This document shows, piece by piece, positions 42,737-52,363 of a stretch of DNA of 64,000 bases. How positions within the stretch are numbered: the stretch's first letter is position 1; each line of letters starts with the position of its first letter. The translations under genes were made by a program, and so were the position numbers. The stretch is from DAISKN01 sp963716925. GTDB lineage: Bacteria > Acidobacteriota > Vicinamibacteria > Marinacidobacterales > SMYC01. The notes under the pieces were generated by a model, which did no database searches, was not told the origin of the DNA, and saw only the letters and a program-made list of their open reading frames with translations. Where the stretch lies: contig CAVQUX010000018.1 in assembly GCA_963716925.1 (NCBI GenBank), positions 310,001 through 374,000 on the forward strand. The letters are read 5' to 3'.

Positions 42737-45655
42737 ATGGAACCTCGAGCGCTGCTAGAAAAGATGTCCCGTCATCGTTCAAGGAACCGATTTCGCACGA
42801 TTCGTGGAGCGTGTACCGCTTTGCTCATGCTCTGTATCGGCCTTTCGATGGCATCGCCCGTCCTCGGACAGGGTGCCGGCGCTTCGATTCAAGGCACGCT
42901 GAAGGACCAGCAGGGCGCCGTGCTGCCGGGCGCAACGGTCACCCTGCGCAACGAAGAAACGGGCGTGGTCCGGACGGCAGTGACCGACACGGAAGGTCAT
43001 TATCAGTTCCTGGCCCTGGCGCCCGGCCGTTACGCGCTCTCCGCGGAGCTTGCGGGGTTCGCAACCGCCGGGGTGGGGAACATCGGGATCACCATCGGCC
43101 GCTCCGTGGAACAGGACTTCGTGATGGGGATCCAGGCCATGGAAGAAACGATCACCGTGAGCGGTGTCGCGCCCGCGGTGGACACGACCAAGAGCGAGGT
43201 CGCGGGGGTCGTGACCCAAAACCAGATCCAGACCCTCCCGGTCAATTCACGACAGTATTTGAACCTCGCCCTCCTCATGCCCGGCACCAGCCAGGACGCG
43301 GCGCGGTCCTTCTATAACAATGTCACGGTCGGGGCCGGCACGAGTTTCTACTCGAACGGCTTCACCGTCGACGGCGTCAGCAACACCTGGGCCGAGCAGG
43401 GCGAGCCGCGGCAGAACTTCCCACAGGGAGCCGTAGAGGAATTCAAGGTCCACACGGTCGGATTCCCCGCGGAGATGGGCCTGGCGTCGGGCGGCTTCAT
43501 CCAGATCGTCACCAAGAGCGGGACGAACCAGTACAACGGCGAGGTCTTCGAGTACTGGCGCGGAAAGGCCCTGAATGCGTGCAACAAGTTCGAGTGCCAG
43601 GACGGGGCTCCCAAGCCGGACTTCAACCGGAATCAGTTCGGGGCCTCCTTCGGCGGACCGATCATCAAGGATCGAACGCATTTCTTCTTTTCCGCCGAGC
43701 GCACGCAGACGGATGAGTTCTACACGGTCAGCACCGGCAAGCCCGAGTTCTACTCGGCGCTCGAAGGAACGTTCAAGAAGCCGATCGATAGCAACATGTT
43801 CGTCGCGCGCGTGGATCATCAAATCAATCAGGATCAGCAGCTCTTCGTCCGCTACGGACAGGAGGGAGGGAAGAAGACCTGCCTCGGGTGCGGTGGCACC
43901 GGAGCTTCGGGATTCGACTTCCAGAAGCCCGCCCGCTCGACGGTCGTCGGCCACACGTGGGTGGTCTCACCGCAACTGTTGAACGAGATTCGCTTTCAGT
44001 ACGCCTACGCCGAGTATCAGGTGATTCCCGGCGGCAAGGAAGCGTTCACCGACGTCGGCGACTATCCGCCGGAGCGGATCAGCATCGACCGCATCGAGAG
44101 AGCGCTGTACCTCCCGAGCTTGACGTACGGGAACGGCTTCGACGAGCTCGGCCCCGAGAAGCGGTTCCAGTTCAAAGATACGATCACCCTCAGCCGTGAG
44201 AAGCACTCCATCAAGATGGGTGTCGACTTCAGTCACATCCCCTTTTCCGATGACGCCCTCTACAATCTGAACGGCTATTACGTCTTCGGGACGGACCAAT
44301 TCATCGATGGCAGCGATGCTTCGATTGCCGCCCTGCACGACCCGGTGTTCTTCGGGGCGTCGCTCCCGGCGGTCAACGACAGCGTACCGTCCCAGCACCT
44401 CGCGTTCTTCGTCCAGGACAGCTGGAGGCCGGGCGGGAACGTCTCCGTCGATCTCGGGCTGCGCTGGGACAAGCAGTTCGGCTCGTTCAATGAACGGCTG
44501 ACTCCGGATCCGCGCATTCCGTTCGCCGATCCGTCCTCGCGCGGCGACTCGAACAATTTCGGTCCTCGTGTGGGTATCACCTGGGACGTGCGCGGTAACG
44601 GCAAATCGATCGCGAGGGCCGCGGCGGGGAAGTACTACGACAACATCCGCACACTGATAAATTTTTCCGAGTATCGAAACCTTGTGCAGTTCAACATCTC
44701 GATCGTGAACCCGCCGTACCCGGATCCATATCTGGGACAGGATCCGTTGACCTTCGCCTCGACGGCGCCGCCGAATCTCTTCATCTTGGCGAACGATTTC
44801 CGGAACCCCAGCTCGGAGCAGTACAGCTTCGGCTGGAGTCAGCAGCTCACAGAGGACATGACGATTCATGTCGACGGAACGTACGTGCACAGCAGCGGGG
44901 ATCGGATCAAGGTCGACCGGAATCAGCCCGATCCCGTGACCGGACTCAGGCCGGACCCGCGGTATGCCACCATCGACGAGGACCAGTCCATCGGCCTCGC
45001 GCATTACACGGGGATGTTCGTCAGGCTCGAGAAGCGTCTGAGCGACAGGTACACCTATCTCGTGTCCTATACGCTCGCCGACACGGACGACTTCGGAGGA
45101 CGCGCGGGAAACACAGGCGGTTCCTTCCACATCACGGATCAGAGCAACTACGATCTCGACAAGGGTCCGTCCGACGTGGAGCGCCGCCACGCACTGGTGG
45201 CGAGCGGGACGGCACTCCTTCCCTGGGACATGACGCTGGGCGCGGTATGGACGCTGCGATCCTCGGCGCCGTTCAGCGCCTATGCCGCAACCGTCAATCC
45301 CTATGGGCAGCGCCTGTATGTGCCGGGCACGTCCCGCAACCAGGGCAACCGCGACCTGGATCTCGCCGCGGTCAACCAGTACCGAGCCGCGAACGGCTTC
45401 GGGCCCATTTCCGAGAGCCAGATCGAAAGCGACCGGTTCAGCAGCATCGACGTTCGCATCTCAAAGGCGATGATTTTCGGTGGAGACAAGAGGCTGGAGC
45501 TCATTGCCCAGGTGTTCAACGTTCTCGGCACCGAAAACCTGAACGCGCCGTTCAGCGGCGGACAGGTGACGAGCGCGCTGTCCGACAGCTTCGGGAGGAT
45601 TCTGACCGCCAAGCCGGAGCAGCAGGCCGAGCTGGCCGTACGCTTCGCCTGGTAG
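42737..45655 (+). CDS. Oar-type TonB-dependent outer-membrane receptor
   Basis: 972 residues. A long N-terminal leader with hydrophobic core (ACTALLMLCIGLSMASPVLGQ) precedes a carboxypeptidase-regulatory-like beta domain (about 55-140: GTLKDQQGAVLPGATVTLRN). A plug domain with FYSNGFTVDGVSNTWAEQG and GGFIQIVTKSGTNQYNGEVF follows, then a 22-strand barrel ending in ...AVRFAW, the terminal aromatic recognised by BamA. The family imports large substrates (peptides, glycans) with TonB energy. ATG 42737 has GGAAGGAGA 4-5 bp upstream. The 1403-residue M14-like gene starts 17 bp downstream, so receptor and putative peptidase are probably co-transcribed, hinting at peptide uptake. Confidence 0.9.
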   Translation: MEPRALLEKMSRHRSRNRFRTIRGACTALLMLCIGLSMASPVLGQGAGASIQGTLKDQQGAVLPGATVTLRNEETGVVRTAVTDTEGHYQFLALAPGRYALSAELAGFATAGVGNIGITIGRSVEQDFVMGIQAMEETITVSGVAPAVDTTKSEVAGVVTQNQIQTLPVNSRQYLNLALLMPGTSQDAARSFYNNVTVGAGTSFYSNGFTVDGVSNTWAEQGEPRQNFPQGAVEEFKVHTVGFPAEMGLASGGFIQIVTKSGTNQYNGEVFEYWRGKALNACNKFECQDGAPKPDFNRNQFGASFGGPIIKDRTHFFFSAERTQTDEFYTVSTGKPEFYSALEGTFKKPIDSNMFVARVDHQINQDQQLFVRYGQEGGKKTCLGCGGTGASGFDFQKPARSTVVGHTWVVSPQLLNEIRFQYAYAEYQVIPGGKEAFTDVGDYPPERISIDRIERALYLPSLTYGNGFDELGPEKRFQFKDTITLSREKHSIKMGVDFSHIPFSDDALYNLNGYYVFGTDQFIDGSDASIAALHDPVFFGASLPAVNDSVPSQHLAFFVQDSWRPGGNVSVDLGLRWDKQFGSFNERLTPDPRIPFADPSSRGDSNNFGPRVGITWDVRGNGKSIARAAAGKYYDNIRTLINFSEYRNLVQFNISIVNPPYPDPYLGQDPLTFASTAPPNLFILANDFRNPSSEQYSFGWSQQLTEDMTIHVDGTYVHSSGDRIKVDRNQPDPVTGLRPDPRYATIDEDQSIGLAHYTGMFVRLEKRLSDRYTYLVSYTLADTDDFGGRAGNTGGSFHITDQSNYDLDKGPSDVERRHALVASGTALLPWDMTLGAVWTLRSSAPFSAYAATVNPYGQRLYVPGTSRNQGNRDLDLAAVNQYRAANGFGPISESQIESDRFSSIDVRISKAMIFGGDKRLELIAQVFNVLGTENLNAPFSGGQVTSALSDSFGRILTAKPEQQAELAVRFAW

Positions 45656-45672
45656 GAAGAGCAGAGATCGTC

Positions 45673-48600
45673 ATGCGATCCATCCCTAGAGAGTGGTGTG
45701 CCTTCGGCGTCGCTGCCATCACGCTGGTCGCGACGCTGTGCGGAAACGCGCAGGCCCAGCAGCCGCCGATCGCGTCCTCGGACCTCGCCTCTCTGTTCGC
45801 GCCGGGCGGTCTGCTGCAGGACCGCAACGGTGACGGAGTGATCGATTTCGTCAACGCGCGCGTCGTGCTGGGGGAACGGCCGAGTCCGTCGGACGTCTCC
45901 GCGGCGGCGAACCTGGCCGCGCGGCTCGGCTTCGAGACGATGGCGATGAACCTGCCGTTGTCATCGACTCCGGAAGCCGGTGCCACCGCGTTCCTCGTCG
46001 GACGGGAAGGCGTGCGGCGGTCGGGCGTCACGCCGCCCGCGAGGATGGCATCGCTCCGTCCAGGCGAAGGAATGATTGCGGTCACGACATCTGGGGCACC
46101 CTCGGTCATCGTGGCGGGCGCGGACGACGCAGGTACGATGGCAGCGGCGGCGGTTCTGGCGGGACGCCTGCCCCATGTGTGGGATCCGGAAGGCAAGTCA
46201 CTCTCCGAGCTCGCCTCCGACGTCAGGACTGTCCTCGGTGACGTCGGAAGCATCACCATTCCGGCGGTAATCGTGCGCGCGGGCGGGGACGAAATCCAAG
46301 CGATCGACGTTGCGGTGACCGCCCAGACTTCGGCCGCCGCGGCGAGCGCGGTACGAGCCCTTCGTCAGCTGATTGCGTCTCCATCGGCCCGACCGGCGGG
46401 TACGCTCTCCTATCCGGGCGCGGCCATGATCCGGATCGAAGTCGCCGCCGCAGGCGCGCGGCCTTCCGTCGTCGAGATTCCCCGCACCGAGGGCGCGCGA
46501 CCGGGGCCCGTACCGGCGCGCCCCGGCTCCGAAGCGAAAGAAAAACTCACCCTCGCGAACCTCTTTACCAGTGACGGTTTGCTGGGCGACTCCGACAGCA
46601 ATCGCATCGTCGACCGTTTCGACATGCTCCTCTCTCCCTTTGGCGACGGAATCGAAGGTACGGTCGAGCTCGCGGCCCGGCTCGGTCTCGAATCGACGGG
46701 CATCTCCATTCCCGTCGCGCTGCCTCCGGATCGACTGGAAAAACCCGAGGACCAACCGACACTCGTCCTGATCGGAACCACACATCCGCTCGTCGATCGG
46801 CTGGTCACGGAGAAGAAATTCGAGCGGCCGGCGCTGCAGCCGGGACAAGGACTCATCCAGGTCGTCAGGAAGGCTTTTGGCGACAAGAGCGCTCTGGTCA
46901 TCACCGGTGCCGACGAGCGAGGCCTTGCGAGAGCGCTTCACGAAGCCGCCGAGCGGCTCCCGCACGTCTGGGAGCGTGGAAAGGATCGCACGACGCTCGA
47001 CGACATTCAGGACGAGGCGCGACGGGTCCTGTCCGGACGCACGCCGGCGGGTCAGGCGGCGACGGCCCTGTACAAGCTGGATCAGATCGCCGGGAGTCTC
47101 TCCGCCAAGGATCTCGAGTCCGCCGACGTAGTCGTGTCCCTGGAGAAGCCCGCGGAAGGCTTCCTCGAGGTCGTCCGGCAGCGTGCCGCGAAGATCAAGG
47201 CGGATCGGGTGAACGTCGTCGTCGACAACCGCGACGTGCAGCATGCCAAGACGATCTTCGAGGAGAGCTTCGACATCCCCTCCGAGGTCGACGAGTTCTG
47301 GAAAGAGTTCCGAAGCAAGGTGCTCCCTGCCGTGAAGAAACGTCAACCGGTGGTGATCGAGGCTGGCCTGAGCGAGTCGCCGGAGATGCGGACGAAGATC
47401 GCGAACGACGCACGGGCCGAGCTGATCAAGGCGGGGGCGGCCGACTCAGGCACGTCGGTGACGGTGCTCTGCGCCTACAAGCAGGGTTACAGCTGGCTGC
47501 ACGACGTGATGCGCCCCGCGATCGCCGATAAGCCTGTCGGGAACATCACCATCCGTTTCGCGCGCATCGGGCCACCCCCGGAGTGGAAGCACCAGGCGAT
47601 GTACTCGCCGACGCGGTGGCTTCTCGAAATGTATCCAATCCTGGACGTCCTGGCTCGCGATCTGAAGATCGACATCGAGAAGATGCACATCGAGGAGGCG
47701 CCGATCGGAGCTCCGGCGTACGAAGCGACGGTGACCGGTTCGGACGGTGTGACGATCTTCCACGAGACTTTCGAGCCGCGCATCGTGGTCCGGGATTTCT
47801 TCGATCAGTTTCCTTCCTATGAAAAGGTGCGCGTCGAGACCGGCTGGCTGCGAGCCACGTCTGGCGGCCGCGTGCTCGCGGATCAACGGATCGTAACGGA
47901 CGCCGAGCGCTTCTGGGATCACTTCCAGGCGAAGACCCTGCCCGCCATCTACGACTACGAGATGGCGGTTTCAAAAGGGAAGCCGCGCGCGGAGGACGCG
48001 CCCTTTTTCGGGGAGCTCCGGGTCGACCTCACGCTGAGCGAACCGAGCTACAAGCTCGGCATCGACAACGAGCTCATAGCACCGCTCGAGTCCGTGCAGG
48101 AAGAGATTTACTTCAACACGCTTCACTTCTACGACGTGCTCGGTCGTGAAGCGAGCGGGCAGTCGCTCGACTACATCGGCCGGGTGATCCCCCTCGTCCG
48201 TCCGAAAGAAGACGGCACCGCGGGAAAAGCTCAGATCACGTTCACCGGGTTCGCGACGGATCGTCCCGCGGTCGAGGTCACGTATCGCGAACGGGGCGGC
48301 CGCACGGGAGTGGCCCGTCTGGACATCCCCAAAGTGGATCTCGCGGCTCCGGAGGCATTGGCCGCGATCGTGCGAGATGGACAGAACGGCATCGAACGAC
48401 TCGACCTGCGGGTGAAGGTGGACACGGAGAAGGATGAGCGCGCCGAGCTCGTCAAGCGAACGCGCGCGGCAAACGTGGACCGGAGAATCCTGTCGGCGGA
48501 ACAGGTGTCTGCGACGCTCGCGAACCTGGAGCAGCTGCGCGCCCAGGGCTTGTACAAGGACGCGCTGGCGTACCACGATCTCGGCGGCCTGCAACTGGCC

Positions 48601-49884
48601 GCCGCATGGACCTGGACGCCCGACTCGGCGACCGAGATCGTGAAGGCGCTCGATGCCAACGGGTCGCCCGCGCCCTTCCCCGATCCGAAGACGCTCCTGC
48701 CGGCCGGCTACCGCTATCAGGGCGAGCCGCTCGTGCAGTGGGATACGCCCATGCCACCGCCCGAAGGCCATGCGATCCTCGGGAAGATGACGTCGGCCTT
48801 CAAGGAGGCCTCCGTTTACAAGGTCGGGGAGAGCTATCTCGGCAAAGACATCTGGGCCATGGACCTGATGCCGCCCATGGAGGCATCTCACTGGTCCCAG
48901 GCCAAGGCGACCACGCTGAAGCCCACGGTCGTCTATTCGGCCCGGCAGGATGCGAACGAGGTGTCGTCGACGAGCCACACGCTCAAGCTCGCCGAGATGC
49001 TCCTCACGGATCCGGCGTACAAGGACGCGCTCAAGAAAGTGAACGTCGTATTTCACCCGTACACCAATCCCGACGGCGCGCAGCTCGCCTACGACCTCTA
49101 CAAGGTCACCCCCGACTACCTTCTCCATCCGGGCTATCTCGGCCCCCTCGGCGTGACTCTGGTGACGCGGTGGGACAGCGATCCCATCTACCCGGAATCC
49201 AAGGTCAGGGTGAAGCTGTGGAAAACCTGGTTGCCCGACATCTTCCTCAACCCGCACGGGTATCCGTCACACGAATGGGTGCAGATGTTCTCCGAGTATG
49301 CGGCGTGGGTCCGGAATCGCGTGACCGAGGCACGCGACTGGCAGCAGATGCGCGGGTGGTTCATTCCCGGCTTCAACTATCTGGACGATCCCAAGTATCC
49401 GCGGCACAAAGAAGCGGCGTTCGAGATCCGCGAGAGGATCACCAACAACATCAATGCCGTGCCCGAGATCCGCGCGCTCAACGAGCGTTCCTACGATCGA
49501 TATCGGCGGTACGGGTTCCAGTTCGACGACGAGAATTTCAAGATGGATTTCGCGAACGGGGTGCTGATCTACACGGACATCAAAGGCGACCGCGCCGACA
49601 AGGGCACGCGCGCCAACATCGATGACGACTTCGTCGTGCGTCAACCGGACATCACCATCTGGTACGGCGTCACCGAGGCGCCGGATGAAACCGCCTACGG
49701 GGACTGGATGAAACTGGTGGCGACGATGGGCCTGCAATGGGACAAGGCGCTCCTTCAATATCTTCTCGATGGGAACCACGTCGTCGAGCGCAAGGGGACT
49801 TCTTTCTTTGGCGGAGCCACGATGAGCATGGACCGACCCAGGCCTCCCAAGCCGGAGTCGACGGCCGACCCGAAGTCACCGTAA
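45673..49884 (+). CDS. Very large exported M14-like (zinc carboxypeptidase) protein
   Basis: 1403 residues with a signal peptide ending NAQAQQ. The N-terminal half has two repeats starting DLASLFAPGGLLQDRNGDGVIDFVN and NLFTSDGLLGDSDSNRIVDRFDM, each a Ca-loop-like DxNxDGxxD segment followed by an alpha/beta module. The M14-like domain lies at about 1010-1290: YSARQDANEVSSTSHTLKLA, FHPYTNPDGAQLAYDL, LNPHGYPSHEW. In active M14 enzymes the first zinc motif is H-x-x-E; here the His position is Asp1093 (D-A-N-E1096). It follows the TonB receptor by 17 bp and precedes a sulfatase-TPR gene by 56 bp. It may be an altered metallopeptidase or a binding protein. Confidence 0.8.
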   Translation: MRSIPREWCAFGVAAITLVATLCGNAQAQQPPIASSDLASLFAPGGLLQDRNGDGVIDFVNARVVLGERPSPSDVSAAANLAARLGFETMAMNLPLSSTPEAGATAFLVGREGVRRSGVTPPARMASLRPGEGMIAVTTSGAPSVIVAGADDAGTMAAAAVLAGRLPHVWDPEGKSLSELASDVRTVLGDVGSITIPAVIVRAGGDEIQAIDVAVTAQTSAAAASAVRALRQLIASPSARPAGTLSYPGAAMIRIEVAAAGARPSVVEIPRTEGARPGPVPARPGSEAKEKLTLANLFTSDGLLGDSDSNRIVDRFDMLLSPFGDGIEGTVELAARLGLESTGISIPVALPPDRLEKPEDQPTLVLIGTTHPLVDRLVTEKKFERPALQPGQGLIQVVRKAFGDKSALVITGADERGLARALHEAAERLPHVWERGKDRTTLDDIQDEARRVLSGRTPAGQAATALYKLDQIAGSLSAKDLESADVVVSLEKPAEGFLEVVRQRAAKIKADRVNVVVDNRDVQHAKTIFEESFDIPSEVDEFWKEFRSKVLPAVKKRQPVVIEAGLSESPEMRTKIANDARAELIKAGAADSGTSVTVLCAYKQGYSWLHDVMRPAIADKPVGNITIRFARIGPPPEWKHQAMYSPTRWLLEMYPILDVLARDLKIDIEKMHIEEAPIGAPAYEATVTGSDGVTIFHETFEPRIVVRDFFDQFPSYEKVRVETGWLRATSGGRVLADQRIVTDAERFWDHFQAKTLPAIYDYEMAVSKGKPRAEDAPFFGELRVDLTLSEPSYKLGIDNELIAPLESVQEEIYFNTLHFYDVLGREASGQSLDYIGRVIPLVRPKEDGTAGKAQITFTGFATDRPAVEVTYRERGGRTGVARLDIPKVDLAAPEALAAIVRDGQNGIERLDLRVKVDTEKDERAELVKRTRAANVDRRILSAEQVSATLANLEQLRAQGLYKDALAYHDLGGLQLAAAWTWTPDSATEIVKALDANGSPAPFPDPKTLLPAGYRYQGEPLVQWDTPMPPPEGHAILGKMTSAFKEASVYKVGESYLGKDIWAMDLMPPMEASHWSQAKATTLKPTVVYSARQDANEVSSTSHTLKLAEMLLTDPAYKDALKKVNVVFHPYTNPDGAQLAYDLYKVTPDYLLHPGYLGPLGVTLVTRWDSDPIYPESKVRVKLWKTWLPDIFLNPHGYPSHEWVQMFSEYAAWVRNRVTEARDWQQMRGWFIPGFNYLDDPKYPRHKEAAFEIRERITNNINAVPEIRALNERSYDRYRRYGFQFDDENFKMDFANGVLIYTDIKGDRADKGTRANIDDDFVVRQPDITIWYGVTEAPDETAYGDWMKLVATMGLQWDKALLQYLLDGNHVVERKGTSFFGGATMSMDRPRPPKPESTADPKSP

Positions 49885-49940
49885 CCTTGACGAGTCGCAC
49901 TAAGAAGCAGCCACGGAAAGACGCGCGCCCGCATCAGCCC

Positions 49941-52055
49941 ATGCGCATCGCCCTTGCGCTCGTAGGGGCTTTACTGCCGCTCGTCGCGGCCGGTCTGTGG
50001 CTTTTCGCACGCGTTCGACAGCCGCCACAGGTTCCTCCGGGATCGGCTGCGGGCAGCAACGTCCTGCTCATCACGGTCGATACCCTCCGTGCCGATCGAG
50101 TCGGCGCCTATGGCAACCGATCGGGTCTGACGCCGGCGTTGGATCGCCTCGCCGATAGCGGCATCCGGTTCGAATCCGCATACACGCCGGTGCCGATGAC
50201 CCTCCCGGCTCATGCATCCATCCTCACCGGCCTCGAGCCGTTCGCTCACGGCATCCGCAACAACACGGCTTCGAGACTTGGTCAGACCCCCACGCTGGCC
50301 ACGATGTTGAAGAGCGCTGGATATCGAACCGGGGCGTTCGTCGGTGCGTTGGTGCTGAACGCAGGTTTCGGCCTCGATCGTGACTTCGATGTTTACGACG
50401 ATCGCTTCGGCCCGGCCGAACGTCCTGCCGAGGGTGTGATCCGAGCCGCCACCGATTGGATCCTTCAGAGCGACTCAGCGGATTCGGAGTCCAACGGATC
50501 GTTCCGCCCGTGGTTCGCATGGATTCACCTGTACGACCCGCATGCTCCTTATCAAGCTCCATCCGACTATCGCGTCGGACGCACGCCCTACGATGCCGAG
50601 GTGGCCTACACCGACGCGATGATCGGCCGTGGTCTCGACGAGCTTCGGGCTGCCGGACAACTCGATCGGACGATCGTCCTCGCCGTCGCCGATCATGGTG
50701 AGGCGCTTGGCGAGCACGGCGAAGCGTCGCACGGGCTCTTCGCCTACGAATCGACCTTGCGGGTACCGATGATCGTGACCGCCCCGGGCATGCGGGCTCA
50801 GGTGGTACGCAACGCGGTCGCGAGCGTGGATCTGGCGCCGACGGTGTTGGATCTGCTGGGCATCGCGATCCCATCCGGCCTGGACGGCCGATCTCTCCTT
50901 GGCGCGGGAGACCCCGGTACGCGCGTCCCGCGGGCCCTTTATTTGGAGGCGCTCGACGCGAACCTGACGCGAGGGTGGGCGCCGCTCACGGGCATCATGG
51001 TAGACGGCTTCAAATTCATCGAGCTCCCGATTCCCGAGCTATACGACCTCGAGCACGACCCCGGCGAGACGCACAATCTGGCCCCGCGCGAGCCGGAGCG
51101 ATCGCGTGTCCTCCAGGCGCGGCTGACGGAACTGATCGCGGGCCACAAACCGGCGGCAGAGGCCGCTCCCCCTCGCATCGATGCCGAGACGAGGGAGCGG
51201 TTGGCGGCGCTCGGTTATCTCGGCTCCGTGGAGACGACCGAAAAGCGGACGTTCTCGGAGGCGGACGACCCCAAGAACCTGGTCGCGCTCAACGAAGCAT
51301 TCTTCGCCGCCCTCAATGACCAGCGCGAAGGCCGGTCCGAGTCGGCGCTCACGACCCTCGGCACTGTCGTGGCGGCGCGCCCGGATTTCGTCGCGGCGCG
51401 CGTGAGCGCGGCGGCCATTCTCGAAAGCGTGGGTCGTCCGGCCGAAGCGATTCTCCTGCTTCAATCGGCACCGGGAGCAGCAGCCTCTGCGACGGTGCAG
51501 ACGCAGCTCGGTCTCGCGTTCGAAGCCAGCGGCAACCTGGTCGAGGCGGCGAAACACCTCGACGCTGCGGTCCGGCTGCGGGGGGATGACGCCCAGACGC
51601 TCAACTCGCTGGGTGTCGTCTACTCCCGACTCAATCGGTTCGAGGACGGCAGGCGATTGTTCCGGCAGGTTCTCGAGACCGATCCGCGCGCGGCTGCGGT
51701 CTGGAACAATCTTGGGATTCTCGAGATGAATGCCGGCAACCGACGAGACGCTGCCGATGCCTTTCGAGAGGCGGTGACCGCCGATCCCAATTACGCTTCC
51801 GCCTGGCAACGCCTGGGCGTCGCGCTCGTGGCCAGCGACGCGGCTGGCGCGATCCAGGCATGGCAACGCGCCGTGAAGCTCGACCCTCTCGATTTCGACA
51901 CGCTGTTCGATCTGGGCATCGTGCTCGCGGAATCGCCGGAGCCCCGCGATGCGCTCCCGTACCTGAAGCGGTTCGCTGCGGACGCGCCACCCGATCGATA
52001 CGGAACCGAGATCGCGCGCGTCACGACGCTCATCACCAGAATCGAGCGACCCTGA
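49941..52055 (+). CDS. Sulfatase-fold (AlkP superfamily) hydrolase with TPR repeats, second copy
   Basis: 704 residues, same architecture as the protein encoded at 35375-37771. N-terminal TM (residues 3-24), sulfatase-like domain (about 38-430) with LLITVDTLRADRVGAYG and AVADHGEALGEHGEASHGLF, then four to five TPRs (about 455-690, e.g. WNNLGILEMNAGNRRDAADA). The nucleophile position is again Thr (Thr87 in TPVPMTLPAHASILTG) with no C-x-P-x-R. A TTG at 49887 in frame could add 18 basic residues (TSRTKKQPRKDAR) before the TM helix. ATG 49941 is chosen, though the longer cationic start would also suit an inner-membrane anchor. Confidence 0.83.
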   Translation: MRIALALVGALLPLVAAGLWLFARVRQPPQVPPGSAAGSNVLLITVDTLRADRVGAYGNRSGLTPALDRLADSGIRFESAYTPVPMTLPAHASILTGLEPFAHGIRNNTASRLGQTPTLATMLKSAGYRTGAFVGALVLNAGFGLDRDFDVYDDRFGPAERPAEGVIRAATDWILQSDSADSESNGSFRPWFAWIHLYDPHAPYQAPSDYRVGRTPYDAEVAYTDAMIGRGLDELRAAGQLDRTIVLAVADHGEALGEHGEASHGLFAYESTLRVPMIVTAPGMRAQVVRNAVASVDLAPTVLDLLGIAIPSGLDGRSLLGAGDPGTRVPRALYLEALDANLTRGWAPLTGIMVDGFKFIELPIPELYDLEHDPGETHNLAPREPERSRVLQARLTELIAGHKPAAEAAPPRIDAETRERLAALGYLGSVETTEKRTFSEADDPKNLVALNEAFFAALNDQREGRSESALTTLGTVVAARPDFVAARVSAAAILESVGRPAEAILLLQSAPGAAASATVQTQLGLAFEASGNLVEAAKHLDAAVRLRGDDAQTLNSLGVVYSRLNRFEDGRRLFRQVLETDPRAAAVWNNLGILEMNAGNRRDAADAFREAVTADPNYASAWQRLGVALVASDAAGAIQAWQRAVKLDPLDFDTLFDLGIVLAESPEPRDALPYLKRFAADAPPDRYGTEIARVTTLITRIERP

Positions 52056-52108
52056 GTGGGATCGACCTGAGAGGCGCTGCGACGACGCTTTGATCTGACG
52101 GAGGATGA

Positions 52109-52335
52109 GTGAGCGTCCAGAAGTTTCGCTCCGTCGAACAAATGGAGGCTGCGCTGATTCTGACGAACGAGGCGGACGGCTTCGTTCGCTTTCTGCGCAC
52201 TGCGCTCGCTATTGGCCGGTGTCCCCGCGCAGCTATCCCCGCGGCCTGTTCAAGTTCCGCACTCTCGACGAGGCGCAAGCGGCCCGAGAGAGAGTAGCTT
52301 CCCAACCGGGAGCGACGGCCAGCTCGACGGGTTAG
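52109..52335 (+). pseudogene. Small KFRS...RGLFKFRTLDEA protein gene, frameshifted
   Basis: From GTG 52109 the frame starts SVQKFRSVEQMEAA and runs to about 52190. A neighbouring frame then continues with RYWPVSPRSYPRGLFKFRTL and DEAQAARERVASQP. Together they make one small protein of about 75 residues of a type I have seen as short hypotheticals beside nucleotidyltransferase (AbiEii-like) toxins ('KFRS..E......PRG.F.FR..EEA'). One base appears to be missing around 52180-52200. No toxin gene is adjacent here, so it is probably an orphaned, decaying antitoxin-like gene. The family link is from memory and uncertain. Confidence 0.45.
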
Positions 52336-52363
52336 CCCGCGGTCATCCCGTTGGAACGAAGCG

